64,000 nucleotides of DNA, taken from assembly GCA_934464615.1 (NCBI GenBank), contig CAKSKA010000005.1, positions 1-64,000 on the forward strand, read 5' to 3'. Origin of the DNA: an uncultured Eubacteriales bacterium. Its GTDB lineage: Bacteria > Bacillota > Clostridia > Oscillospirales > Acutalibacteraceae. This document shows positions 1 to 8,396 of this stretch, piece by piece. The position numbers were made by a program, and so were the translations under genes. Each line of letters begins with the position of its first letter. Position 1 is the first letter of the stretch. The notes under the pieces were generated by a model that worked only from the letters and a program-made list of their open reading frames with translations, was not told the DNA's origin and ran no database searches.

Positions 1-42
1 TTAGCACAAAAGGAGTTTTTCTTCACCGGTTAACCTTTTTCC

Positions 43-70
43 AACCACGCGACTATCGCGTGGTTTTCGT
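43..70 (+). terminator. Intrinsic terminator hairpin
   Basis: A perfect 9-bp stem (43-51 with 57-65, loop ACTAT) is followed by a T-rich stretch. It is shaped like a rho-independent terminator for a gene left of the window. Confidence 0.6.
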
Positions 71-80
71 TATACAACAT

Positions 81-118
81 CGCAGCCCCGCACTTCATTC
101 TAAAGGTGCGGGGCTGCG
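81..118. terminator. Second strong GC-rich hairpin
   Basis: A perfect 13-bp stem, 81-93 with 106-118, with a 12-base loop. No long T-run follows, so it may be a backup terminator or an RNA-stabilising hairpin rather than a classical terminator. Confidence 0.45.
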
Positions 119-378
119 GCTTTGACAACCGATACCAACAAAGGCTTTCCCGTATTTCCATTACGTTCCCCTTAAAATACGGTGCAAAATGAGGGAAAGG
201 TCAATGGGTTGTGCGAATTTTCCCTTGTTATATATCAAAAACAAGTGAATTGTGTTTTTCTTATACCGTCCGTATATTTAACACAGTTTTTACACAAGTG
301 CGGTGTTAGAATTTTCATTGAATCCTTATGATAATAATTGAGCTCAATAGTGTAAGTGAACAGAAAGGATGAAGATAA

Positions 379-3300
379 ATGAAACGATTATTAGGAATCA
401 TCACATCGCTGGTTCTTTTGCTGACGGCGGTATTTCCGGCCTATGCAGCAGAAAACGGCCATGTGATCATCAATCAGGTATACGGCGCATCGGACGACGG
501 GTATGCCGATCACAGCTTTATTGAGCTGTATAACCCTACGAATCAAAATGTCAATCTAAACGGCTGGTCCGTGCAGTACCGTTCTTCGGCAAGCGGAAAT
601 CAGACGAACGGCTGGGCTGTGCTGAAGCTGACGGGCGTTATTGAGGCAAATGGATATTATCTGATTCGCTGCGGGACTGTCACAAAACCCTCCGGCTCCT
701 ATCAGGTGCCGCAAGGTAATCAAGAATGGGATATGATCCTGCACAACAAGGGCGTGTCGGTGGCACTTTTAAGCAATGGCACCCCCTTGACCGATGCCTT
801 TACCGGTGATATTACGGCAGACGGTTTTACCCTTCCCGAAGGCTTTGTGGATTTAGCGGCCGTCGGTGGCAATGACGGCACGGCGAATCAAGCGCCGCCC
901 GCTTATGAGGGTGCATTTGCCTCAATTCAATCTAAAAAGAAAGCAATTCGTCGCAACGGGTTTGCCGATACCGATAATAATAAAGCTGACTTTAAAGAAG
1001 TCAACTACAGCAAGTCGGTTTCTGCGGTTAATGGTCCGCACGCAGGCAATGCTTCCGTGATCCCGACGCCGAGCTATACCCCGGTTGAGACAACAAACAC
1101 ACAGTATACCGGATATTTTAATGCAGACTCTGCGGTAAAGACTAAGCTGATCGCACGCTACAACGCAGGAGCGTACAGCGCAGAGGGCGGCTCTGCGGAA
1201 ATCACCGCCTATAACGCCCAAAACGGCTTTGCTTACTCGGTCAACGGCGTGAAAGGCACACTGGACTGCGTGAATATGAAGAATTTGAAAAACGGCAGCA
1301 AGGTGGAAACGCTCACCGGCACAGAGCTGAAAGCCGCCGATCTTGCCGAAAATGCCGGAACCGGCTTTACCTACGGCGATATGACATCCGTAGCCGTTTC
1401 GCCCGATGGCAAGACGCTGGCTGTCGCCATGCAGGATGCCGATTATACAAAGCCCGGCCGTGTGCTGTTCTTTGATTGCGGCAAAGACGGCAGCCTGACC
1501 TACAGCGGCATTGCCGCGGCAGGCGTTCAGCCGGATATGGTGACCTTTACCGAGGACGGCGCAAAAGTGCTAACTGCCGATGAGGGCGAGCCCCGTCAGG
1601 GCTACAGCGCCGCCGGTGCAGTGGACCCGAAGGGAAGCGTAACGGTCATTGACACGCAGACGAAAAACGCAGTGACCGTCGATTTCAGTGCCTTCGATGC
1701 CAAACGCAGCGCGCTTGTCGCAGCCGGCATTGTGCTGAAAAAGAATACAGTGCCCGGTGTCGATTTGGAGCCGGAATATATCGCGGTGATCGGAAACAAA
1801 GCGTATGTTGCCTTGCAGGAGGCAAACGCCGTAGCTGTTCTGAATATCGACACCCTGCAATTTGAAAACATTTTAAGTCTTGGCTTTGAGGATCACAGCA
1901 AGGTTGCCGTTGATCTGAATAAGAGCGACGGCAAGTATGCTCCGAAAACCTATGAGCACATCAAGGGCATCCGTATGCCGGACGGAATCTCTGCCGCCAC
2001 GATAAACGGCGAAACCTATCTCCTGACCGCCAACGAGGGCGACAGCCGTGCCTGGCCGGTGGGTGTTGAAACCGATGTAAATGAGGTCAAAAGTAAAACC
2101 TCTCCGGTCAACGGCATAAAGACCGGCGGCAAAGTGACATGGTTTGATGTAGACCAGTATGACGGCTTGGAAGCCGGCACCGATTACATCTTCGGCGGTC
2201 GCTCCTTTACAGTGTTTAAGGTTACGGCAAGCGGTCTTGAAGAAGTTTTTGACAGCGGCAGCGATTTTGAAAAAATCACCGCACAGACTGTTCCGGATTA
2301 CTTCAACTGCTCCAATGATACCATAGAGGCCGAAGACCGCTCCGGCAAGAAAGGCCCCGAGCCCGAGGGCATTACGGTGGGCACAATCGACGGTCACACC
2401 TATGCCTTTGTCGGTTTGGAACGCACGGGCGGCATAATGATCTACGACATCACCGATCCTGCAAATGCTGCCTTTAAGAACTACTTTAACAGCCGCGATT
2501 ATTCCGTCGATATCAAGGATGATGTTTCACCCGAAGGGCTGACCTTTGTTGCGGCAGAGAAAAATAAGAGCGGCGCTCCGATGCTGATCATCTCAAACGA
2601 GGTGTCCGGAACCGTAAGCGTAGCCACGCTGGACGTCGACACGACTCCGCCCGAAATTTTGAATGTTGAAGACGGCAAGACCTACTACGTCACCAAAAAG
2701 GTTGTTGCTTATAACGACGATGAATCGCCAGTCACGGTCACGCTGAATGGAAAAGCGGTGAAAGAGAGCTTCTTCCTGCCCGGCAACTGCGAGGCAACCT
2801 ACACGATCAGCGCCAAAGACAGCGTCGGAAACGAAACGGTTTACACCGTGTATATGAAGTCCATTTCTTCCCTTACCGACAAGCTCGGAAGTCGCTCTGA
2901 GAACACGGTAACATCGGCAGACAGCGCCTTGATTACGGCGGTTGAAGCTCAGCTTTTAGACATTGCCGGAGCGTTTGATGAAAACGAATCGACAGAAGCT
3001 GAGTGGAATGAATTGAAGGCTGCACTTGACCTGTGCAAAAAGCTGGAAAATAAGATCATAGCCGTCGGCGAGAAACTTGATGCCCTACGTGCCTCCGTAA
3101 ACGGGTATTCCGCCGGCACGGTAAGCGAGAATGACAAGGCAAATCTTGAAAAGCTGGCAGCGGATGCAAAAGCACTGCGCTCCTGCAACAATCTCACATC
3201 GGCAGAAAAAGCCGAGACCGAAGTGTTGCTTTCTACCGTTAACGGACTGCTCAAAAAGCTTGATAATGGCAGCAATACGCCGACGCAGCCCGAACAGCCG

Positions 3301-3435
3301 TCAAGCGGAGGAGCCACTTCACCCAAAACCGGGGATACAGGCAATATGTGCCTTTGGATTGCACTGCTGTTCATCAGCGGCGGCGCGTTGGTCGGTGCAA
3401 CGGCAGTCGGTAAAAAGAAAAAATTCGTGAAATAA
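379..3435 (+). CDS. Secreted choice-of-anchor I / lamin-tail-domain surface protein with SPKTG sorting signal
   Basis: 1,018 residues. A signal peptide is clear (basic start, hydrophobic core, cleavage near AYA-AE at about residue 24). Residues ~28-165 resemble a lamin tail domain (FIELYNPT, then VNLNGW). Residues ~240-760 match the choice-of-anchor I beta-propeller family (MTSVAVSPDGKTLAVAMQ, TANEGDSRAW, GPEPEGITVG). A helical segment at about 830-960 follows. The C-terminus is a sortase signal: SPKTG at 981-985, a hydrophobic stretch, then KKKK. It is inferred to be covalently attached to the cell wall. The enzymatic role of choice-of-anchor I proteins is not established, although they are often found near phosphatase-like domains. 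Isoleucine is mostly ATC here, unlike most genes in the window, which favour ATA, so the gene may have been acquired. It is monocistronic with its own terminator. Confidence 0.85.
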   Translation: MKRLLGIITSLVLLLTAVFPAYAAENGHVIINQVYGASDDGYADHSFIELYNPTNQNVNLNGWSVQYRSSASGNQTNGWAVLKLTGVIEANGYYLIRCGTVTKPSGSYQVPQGNQEWDMILHNKGVSVALLSNGTPLTDAFTGDITADGFTLPEGFVDLAAVGGNDGTANQAPPAYEGAFASIQSKKKAIRRNGFADTDNNKADFKEVNYSKSVSAVNGPHAGNASVIPTPSYTPVETTNTQYTGYFNADSAVKTKLIARYNAGAYSAEGGSAEITAYNAQNGFAYSVNGVKGTLDCVNMKNLKNGSKVETLTGTELKAADLAENAGTGFTYGDMTSVAVSPDGKTLAVAMQDADYTKPGRVLFFDCGKDGSLTYSGIAAAGVQPDMVTFTEDGAKVLTADEGEPRQGYSAAGAVDPKGSVTVIDTQTKNAVTVDFSAFDAKRSALVAAGIVLKKNTVPGVDLEPEYIAVIGNKAYVALQEANAVAVLNIDTLQFENILSLGFEDHSKVAVDLNKSDGKYAPKTYEHIKGIRMPDGISAATINGETYLLTANEGDSRAWPVGVETDVNEVKSKTSPVNGIKTGGKVTWFDVDQYDGLEAGTDYIFGGRSFTVFKVTASGLEEVFDSGSDFEKITAQTVPDYFNCSNDTIEAEDRSGKKGPEPEGITVGTIDGHTYAFVGLERTGGIMIYDITDPANAAFKNYFNSRDYSVDIKDDVSPEGLTFVAAEKNKSGAPMLIISNEVSGTVSVATLDVDTTPPEILNVEDGKTYYVTKKVVAYNDDESPVTVTLNGKAVKESFFLPGNCEATYTISAKDSVGNETVYTVYMKSISSLTDKLGSRSENTVTSADSALITAVEAQLLDIAGAFDENESTEAEWNELKAALDLCKKLENKIIAVGEKLDALRASVNGYSAGTVSENDKANLEKLAADAKALRSCNNLTSAEKAETEVLLSTVNGLLKKLDNGSNTPTQPEQPSSGGATSPKTGDTGNMCLWIALLFISGGALVGATAVGKKKKFVK

Positions 3436-3450
3436 GTATTGCACATCATG

Positions 3451-3493
3451 AAAAGCGATTCGTCTACTGCCAAACAGGAGGCGGATTGCTTTT
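3451..3493 (+). terminator. Terminator after the choice-of-anchor gene
   Basis: A 12-bp stem (3451-3462 with 3482-3493, two G-U pairs) lies 15 bases after the stop codon. Its 3' arm ends in TTTT. Confidence 0.55.
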
Positions 3494-3560
3494 CGGCATT
3501 CCGTAATTTTTAAGACGATGACTAACAGTGACTATAAGCAAAGTGAAAAGAGGAATATTT

Positions 3561-3728
3561 ATGATTTACAAAACGGTTGTAACGGACTATGCGCCAAAGG
3601 CCAAGGAAATGGCAGACGAGATTGAAAAAATAATCAACAAAAAAGCGAAGGATGGTTGGGAATTGGTGACCTTCTCCGTGACCAATTCCTGCAAGGCAAT
3701 CCTTGTCCTTTCTTCACAAACCGGATAA
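3561..3728 (+). CDS. Small DUF4177-like protein
   Basis: 55 residues from the ATG at 3561, chosen because AAAGAGGA (3547-3554) sits six bases upstream. A GTG at 3528 would give 66 residues but has no ribosome binding site. The sequence reads as a short YKVV-type strand, an acidic helix (EMADEIEKIINKKAKDG), then WELV and a second strand ending ILVLS, which is the layout of DUF4177 proteins (about 55-60 residues, function unknown). It has no membrane segment or signal. It stands alone between terminators, so the context gives no clue to its role. Family assignment is by pattern only. Confidence 0.6.
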   Translation: MIYKTVVTDYAPKAKEMADEIEKIINKKAKDGWELVTFSVTNSCKAILVLSSQTG

Positions 3729-3757
3729 ACACCACCGCAAGGTTGGTGCTTTTTTGA
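3729..3757 (+). terminator. Terminator after the DUF4177-like gene
   Basis: CACCACC pairs with GGTTGGTG (one bulge) directly after the stop codon and is followed by CTTTTTT. Confidence 0.65.
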
Positions 3758-3808
3758 TTTTTGGCTGAGAGGTTGAGATGAGAACAGCACGTGCCGTCCG
3801 CAGACGGT

Positions 3809-3835
3809 AAAAAACAGTTCAGTGAACTGTTTTTT
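3809..3835. terminator. Near-perfect palindrome, bidirectional terminator
   Basis: 13-base arms 3809-3821 and 3823-3835 form AAAAAACAGTTCA / TGAACTGTTTTTT, which would work as a terminator in either direction. Confidence 0.55.
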
Positions 3836-4132
3836 AGTGCGCGGCTTGCAAATCCACCCTCTCTCACCGAAATTCGCAAGTCAATTATTGTAAGGCTCTT
3901 GCGGGATTTTGCTTTTCCGCCTTTAATTATCAAATTTTCGACATTTCTCCGCAAACTGTTTGCCGCAAGTTTCAAAACAGTCAATTGCCAATTTTGAAAA
4001 TATACTGAAATTACGCTATTTTTATGATAAAATTAATATGCTGGTAGTGGAGTACCGATTTTAAAAAATGTATAACATTCGGTAATTACCATTCTCTGTA
4101 CAACGTGAATTCCATATAAAGGAGGAAACATT
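3836..4132. other. Intergenic stretch without a supported gene
   Basis: A 68-codon plus-strand frame (3791-3997) and a 116-codon minus-strand frame (3634-3984) are open here. Neither has a ribosome binding site or recognisable protein character, and the first begins inside the palindrome. An extended -10 (TG-A-TAAAAT, hexamer 4028-4033) could start transcription of the next gene. The stretch may be a copy of a dispersed intergenic repeat (see findings). Confidence 0.4.
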
Positions 4133-5671
4133 ATGAAACATGAAAAAAGCTCAAACAAAAAATCAGGAAGAAGAATCAGTATGAAATTGAAAACCGCACT
4201 GTTAATGCTGCTGGTGATGCTGTTAAGTATCTCATGCATAATAACGGCAAATGCCGCCACAATCAGCGATAACGGGACATATTCATTACTGTTGACTGTT
4301 GATGGTTTTGACGATAACATTGACGGTGAGTATGCCAAACTTGTACGGTTTAATGTGGCAGAAGGAGAAAAAACGGTTAAATTATCCGAATTAACCAAAG
4401 GAATTATACCTTTTAACGGTAAAACCGAGTTTTCGCATTGGGCAACACGGGACAATGTAAAAGCCGATGAAGATTTGTCATTAAGCGACTTTACCGCTAC
4501 CGGAAATTTTTACACATCAACAGGCGAAGAAGTTAATTATACAAACGGTTTATCGCTCAAAGCTGTATTTTCGGATAAAGAGTTAAAAGACACCGGCGAT
4601 TATTATGTGTCGCTTGACGCATTTGGCGGTACAATAAACGGCAAAGCAAAATTGTTGTTGGAAAGTAAATCGTCGGAATTTAAAACAATTGATTTAACAA
4701 AATACGTCCCTGTAAGAAAAGGTTACACCTTTAAAGGCTGGGATTTAGACGGAAATATAGTTACTTCGGTTGATTCGGGCGCTTTTGCAAAGGATGCGGT
4801 AATTAATTTAACCGCCACATATACCAAAGATACTTTTGACGGCGACGATAGGGTAATAATACTAAATGCCAACGGCGGAACTATCGACGGCAAAACAACC
4901 GGTAAGTATGACTATTTGGGCGGCGGAAATTCGGGAACATCCATGTCGCTCTTACCGTATACCCCTGTAAGAGAGGGTTATACCTTTGCAGGTTGGAACG
5001 CCAAGAGTGACGGAAGCGGAAAGAACTACACTTATATATACTGGAGATTATGGGACAACGACGGAAAAACCGATGTTGAAAAAGATACACTGATAAAAAA
5101 TGAACTGGGTGCAGAGTATTATCAAAACGTAACCTTATATGCTTCATGGACTAAAAATTCCGAAGAAACAGAAACAGTAAAGGAAATTCAAAGCACGGGC
5201 GAAACAAAAGCCAAAATTGAATTTTCAAACGAAGTTAATAAAGACTATAAATTAGATATTAAACCGATTGAAGTAAAAAAAGAATTGGCAGACAGCAATG
5301 TAAAATTCATAGCAGACATCAATGTTATGGACGGTAATAATGTTGTAAGAATCAGCAATAATAAAATGAAAATCAGAATTGCTCTGCCGGAAGGACTGAA
5401 GGGATATAACAAATACGAAGTTGTGTATATCCTTAATGACAAAATAGAAGAAACCATGCCTGCCACGGTGGAAGACGGATATATCGTATTTGAAACAAGC
5501 CACTTAAGCCAATACGGAATCGTGGCGACAAATACCGGTTCAGGCGCGGTCATCAACCCGAAAACCGCCGATAACAGCCATGCATTCCTTTGGATTACAC
5601 TGTTATTAGTATCCTGTGCAGGTATCGGAACCATTTTACTTTACGAAAAAAAGAAATGTTCCGCCAAGTAA
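4133..5671 (+). CDS. Secreted InlB B-repeat (Flg_new) surface protein with NPKTA sorting signal
   Basis: 512 residues; the ATG at 4133 has AAAGGAGG (4118-4125) seven bases upstream. A signal peptide is present (basic residues 1-19, hydrophobic core ~22-38, cleavage near ANA-AT). Two clear Listeria-Bacteroides repeats follow (VPVRKGYTFKGWD and TPVREGYTFAGWN, each preceded by a GGTI strand), with a third, weaker one at the N-terminus. Residues ~355-470 form a separate beta-rich domain. The C-terminus carries NPKTA (475-479), a hydrophobic segment and a YEKKK basic tail, a variant sortase signal. Proteins of this type are usually wall-anchored, and an adhesion role is only inferred. The gene is visibly more AT-rich than the housekeeping genes. 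Confidence 0.85.
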   Translation: MKHEKSSNKKSGRRISMKLKTALLMLLVMLLSISCIITANAATISDNGTYSLLLTVDGFDDNIDGEYAKLVRFNVAEGEKTVKLSELTKGIIPFNGKTEFSHWATRDNVKADEDLSLSDFTATGNFYTSTGEEVNYTNGLSLKAVFSDKELKDTGDYYVSLDAFGGTINGKAKLLLESKSSEFKTIDLTKYVPVRKGYTFKGWDLDGNIVTSVDSGAFAKDAVINLTATYTKDTFDGDDRVIILNANGGTIDGKTTGKYDYLGGGNSGTSMSLLPYTPVREGYTFAGWNAKSDGSGKNYTYIYWRLWDNDGKTDVEKDTLIKNELGAEYYQNVTLYASWTKNSEETETVKEIQSTGETKAKIEFSNEVNKDYKLDIKPIEVKKELADSNVKFIADINVMDGNNVVRISNNKMKIRIALPEGLKGYNKYEVVYILNDKIEETMPATVEDGYIVFETSHLSQYGIVATNTGSGAVINPKTADNSHAFLWITLLLVSCAGIGTILLYEKKKCSAK

Positions 5672-5691
5672 AAAATCCGACTTAAATTGCA

Positions 5692-5736
5692 AAGCGATAC
5701 CGAGTCATCTTTACGGATAATTCGGTATCGCTTATT
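5692..5736 (+). terminator. Terminator after the InlB-repeat gene
   Basis: A perfect 12-bp stem, 5692-5703 with 5722-5733, followed by ATTTA. Confidence 0.6.
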
Positions 5737-5783
5737 TACTGTTCTTAAAATTAAACCGTTCACGTCGCAAATCTGTGCACGGT

Positions 5784-5812
5784 TTGACTATTTTTTGTAA
5801 TTATGTTACAAT
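5784..5812 (+). promoter_or_regulatory. Promoter of the Nudix gene
   Basis: TTGACT (5784-5789), 17-bp spacer, TACAAT (5807-5812), 60 bases before the start codon. Confidence 0.65.
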
Positions 5813-5872
5813 GCCTGCATAAATGTATAAAATAAAATTACTTAAAACTCATGCACCGAACAGGGAGAAAGT

Positions 5873-6490
5873 ATGCAACAGGACAAATTAATAACCCTTG
5901 CCGCAGAACTGCAAAGTATAGCCCAGGCAGGCTTGTTCTACGGTAAAGATGTATTTGATAAAGAAAGATACACCCGTGTACGCGAAATTTCCGCCGAAAT
6001 ACTTGCAATGAAAACCGAACTTCCGCTTGACACCGTAAAAAATCTATTTTGTGCCGATTACGGCTACCAAACACCTAAAGTTGATACCCGTTGCGCCGTA
6101 TTTAAAAACGGCAAAATATTACTTGTACGGGAAAATAACGGTACCTGGTCGCTGCCGGGCGGCTGGTGCGAATTTAATATGTCCCCTGCAGATAACGCCG
6201 TTAAGGAAGCATTGGAGGAATCCGGACGCATTGTGGAAATTCGGTCGGTTATTGCGGTGCAATGTCGGGAAAAGCATAATTTACCGCTGTACGCCTACGG
6301 CGTTGTAAAGATTTTCTATATGTGCGAAGAAAAAGGCGGAGAATTTAAAGATAATACGGAAACCACCGAAAGCGCATACTTTTCACGCAGCGAATTACCC
6401 CGTCTGGCAGAAGAAAAAAACACTGCGGAGCAGATTTCTATGTGTTTCGACGCATATGCGGCTAAAAATTGGCAAACACGGTTTGATTAA
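5873..6490 (+). CDS. Nudix hydrolase with NUDIX_N-type N-terminal domain
   Basis: 205 residues; ATG with AGGGAGA just upstream. Residues 1-65 form a helical N-terminal domain like that of ADP-ribose pyrophosphatase-type Nudix proteins (NUDIX_N). The Nudix fold follows, with LPGGW at 95-99, then SPADNAVKEALEESG up to 118. This is the variant Nudix box of that subgroup, with the EALEESG metal-binding segment intact. Such enzymes hydrolyse nucleoside diphosphates linked to another group, and the substrate cannot be read from the sequence. It is cytoplasmic, with its own promoter and a hairpin behind it. Confidence 0.85.
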   Translation: MQQDKLITLAAELQSIAQAGLFYGKDVFDKERYTRVREISAEILAMKTELPLDTVKNLFCADYGYQTPKVDTRCAVFKNGKILLVRENNGTWSLPGGWCEFNMSPADNAVKEALEESGRIVEIRSVIAVQCREKHNLPLYAYGVVKIFYMCEEKGGEFKDNTETTESAYFSRSELPRLAEEKNTAEQISMCFDAYAAKNWQTRFD

Positions 6491-6503
6491 AAACGACATT
6501 CAA

Positions 6504-6531
6504 ACAAAGCTGTCGGTCTAAGCGGCTTTGT
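6504..6531 (+). terminator. Probable terminator after the Nudix gene
   Basis: ACAAAGCTG (6504-6512) pairs with CGGCTTTGT (6523-6531), with one G-U pair. The T-run is poor. Confidence 0.4.
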
Positions 6532-6532
6532 A

Positions 6533-6561
6533 TTGCATTATCGACTAAAATATGGTAATAT
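6533..6561 (+). promoter_or_regulatory. Possible promoter of the glycosyltransferase gene
   Basis: TTGCAT (6533-6538), 17-bp spacer, TAATAT (6556-6561). Both boxes are imperfect. Confidence 0.4.
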
Positions 6562-6598
6562 AGTTGTTATATAAAATAACTTGTTAAGGAGAAAATAT

Positions 6599-7552
6599 AT
6601 GAATTCCATTGCGGCGATTGTAGTTACATATAACAGAAAAGCATTATTGGAAGAGTGTTTAAACGGATTGCTTAACTCAAACAAAAAGTGCGATATTGTG
6701 GTGGTAGACAATGCAAGCACAGACGGAACACAGCAATTTGTTGAAGAGAAAATTAAAAATGATGACTGCGGTGATAAAATATTTTATTACAACACCGGCA
6801 AAAATATAGGCGGTGCAGGCGGATTTAACTTCGGAATAAAAAAAGCCTATCAATTGGGTTATGAATACTTTTGGCTTATGGACGACGATACAATAGTTCA
6901 AAACGACTCTTTGGAAGAACTTTTAAAGTGTGACGAAATTTTAAACGGAAATTACGGATTTTTGTCATCAAGGGCAAACTGGACCGACGGTACACGCTGT
7001 CTTATGAATTACCACACGCTTGACAGTGATTGGGAAGATGATACAGGCCTGCTTTTAAAGGGTTTGCTTAGACTTAAAACCGCAACCTTTGTTTCATTTT
7101 TTGTAAAGCGAAATATTATTGAAGATGTTGGATTGCCCATTAAAGAGTATTTTATATGGGGTGACGATACCGAATTTTCGCAGCGCATTTCAAAAAAGTA
7201 TAATTGTTATTATTGCTTTAACAGTGTAGTTGTACATAAAATGAAAGACAATCAGTCAAGCAAAGAATTTTCGCAAATAACTGATTTAAACAGAATACGT
7301 CGTATGAAAATAAGCATTCGCAACGATATGCGTACAGCGAAATTTTCCGGTACAAAAAGCGTTTTAAAGATGTTGCTGCACATTTTTAAACAAATTGTAA
7401 AATGTCTTAAAAGTGCTGTAAGTACAAAGGTCTTAAAATCAGAGTTTTGTTATCCGGTATGTTTGCAGGGTTATTTTTCTCCGCAAAACCGGAATATATT
7501 AAGTAATTGTTTTTTCGGTGCGTTGTTTAGCAGTGCACCTTTTATTAAATAA
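6599..7552 (+). CDS. Family 2 glycosyltransferase, GlfT2/rhamnosyltransferase-like
   Basis: 317 residues from the ATG at 6599, which has AAGGAGA (6586-6592) at normal distance. An upstream TTG at 6581 would overlap that site and is rejected. The GT-A fold is evident: IAAIVVTYNRK at the N-terminus, VVVDNASTDGT, the NIGGAGGFN motif typical of galactofuranosyl- and rhamnosyltransferase-like enzymes, LMDDDT as the metal-binding DxD region, and FIWGDDTEF as the acceptor-side acidic motif. It probably adds a sugar to a surface polysaccharide, with donor and acceptor unknown. It has no signal or membrane segment. The gene is AT-rich, stands alone and is bounded by a strong terminator, so it is not part of a visible polysaccharide operon. 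Confidence 0.85.
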   Translation: MNSIAAIVVTYNRKALLEECLNGLLNSNKKCDIVVVDNASTDGTQQFVEEKIKNDDCGDKIFYYNTGKNIGGAGGFNFGIKKAYQLGYEYFWLMDDDTIVQNDSLEELLKCDEILNGNYGFLSSRANWTDGTRCLMNYHTLDSDWEDDTGLLLKGLLRLKTATFVSFFVKRNIIEDVGLPIKEYFIWGDDTEFSQRISKKYNCYYCFNSVVVHKMKDNQSSKEFSQITDLNRIRRMKISIRNDMRTAKFSGTKSVLKMLLHIFKQIVKCLKSAVSTKVLKSEFCYPVCLQGYFSPQNRNILSNCFFGALFSSAPFIK

Positions 7553-7555
7553 ACC

Positions 7556-7591
7556 AAATCAGGAGTTCACCTTACGGTGAACTCCTGATTT
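7556..7591. terminator. Bidirectional terminator between convergent genes
   Basis: A perfect 16-bp stem, 7556-7571 with 7576-7591, loop TTAC, with A-runs and T-runs on the two sides. It serves the glycosyltransferase (plus) and the solute-binding protein (minus). Confidence 0.85.
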
Positions 7592-7613
7592 TTAGTGTGA
7601 AAATCCTTAAACC

Positions 7614-8375
7614 TTAATCAAGTCCGTACTGGGTTTTTAAAAGTTTAAATGCTCCGTCCTTTTTAAGAGCCTCTATCGCACTGTTTACTTCGTCTTTAAG
7701 TTTTTCCTTTTTTGTACTGAAGGCGATGCGGCTGTCCTGTTCAAAAAGCGATATGCCCGAAACATAATCCGCATATTCCTCGTTTTGCAGCAGTTTTTCT
7801 ATGCGGAAACTGTCCGTTATAAGTACGTCCGCATTGCCTTGTGATATTGCCGCAGCGGCATCGTCCGCATTCATAAACGCACTTGTTTTTTGTGTATACT
7901 TGCTTAAAAAATCTCCGCCGGCTGTACCGGTAACATACGCGCATACAAAATTAGATAATTCTTCGGCAGAATCGGGCGCAGACTGCAAATCCGCTTTATA
8001 AAACGTACCCTGCGTCACCGAAAGGTACGATTTGCTGATAACCGTTCCGTCCGCAGCCGTATCGCCGATAAAATCCATATAGCAGTCTATTTTGCCTTTT
8101 TTAAGCATTTCGTCGCGGTTATCCGCCGTAACTTTTACAAAACGCACCTTATGCCCCGCCTTGTTAAATACGGACATAGCCGCATCGCACGAAAAACCGG
8201 AGGCTTCGCCGTCCTCGTTAAAATATGAGAACGGAGCGTTTTCCTCAATAATGCCGACGCGCACTGTTTTTGTAATCATATCCATAATCGGATTTTCCGG
8301 TATAAAAACCACTGCCGCAATTCCGCCTAAAACAACAGCCAGGCAAATTAAAATTATAAGTAACTTTTTCTTCAT
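7614..8375 (-). CDS. Family 3 extracellular solute-binding protein
   Basis: 253 residues from the ATG at 8375, which has GAGGTG five to six bases upstream; a GTG at 8384 lies inside that site. An N-terminal hydrophobic segment (about residues 5-26) without a lipobox cysteine acts as membrane anchor or signal peptide. The mature part has the polar amino acid-binding fold (VRVGIIEENAPFSYFNEDGEASGFSCDAA at the first strand-helix, GKIDCYMDF, ADVLITDSFRIEKLL). The family binds amino acids or related small solutes outside the membrane. No permease or ATPase gene is next to it, so it is an orphan component or a sensor-type protein. It follows pgeF by 21 bases and is probably the last gene of the capsule-control operon. 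Confidence 0.8.
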   Translation of the reverse strand: MKKKLLIILICLAVVLGGIAAVVFIPENPIMDMITKTVRVGIIEENAPFSYFNEDGEASGFSCDAAMSVFNKAGHKVRFVKVTADNRDEMLKKGKIDCYMDFIGDTAADGTVISKSYLSVTQGTFYKADLQSAPDSAEELSNFVCAYVTGTAGGDFLSKYTQKTSAFMNADDAAAAISQGNADVLITDSFRIEKLLQNEEYADYVSGISLFEQDSRIAFSTKKEKLKDEVNSAIEALKKDGAFKLLKTQYGLD

Positions 8376-8396
8376 AAAAAGCACCTCATATATTTA

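Larger units (their letters stand above)
1..378. other. Gene-free left edge of the window
   Basis: No coding region could be supported here. The stretch holds two strong hairpins (annotated separately) that probably end transcription of a gene to the left of the window, followed by about 240 bases of AT-rich sequence in front of the first gene. I did not find a convincing -35/-10 pair for that gene. Its ribosome binding site is AAAGGA at 364-369, nine bases before the ATG at 379. Confidence 0.6.

Noticed and set aside
1873..2397. 174-codon frame antisense to the choice-of-anchor gene
   Set aside because: It is fully inside a real gene on the other strand and carries no family motif or start signal.
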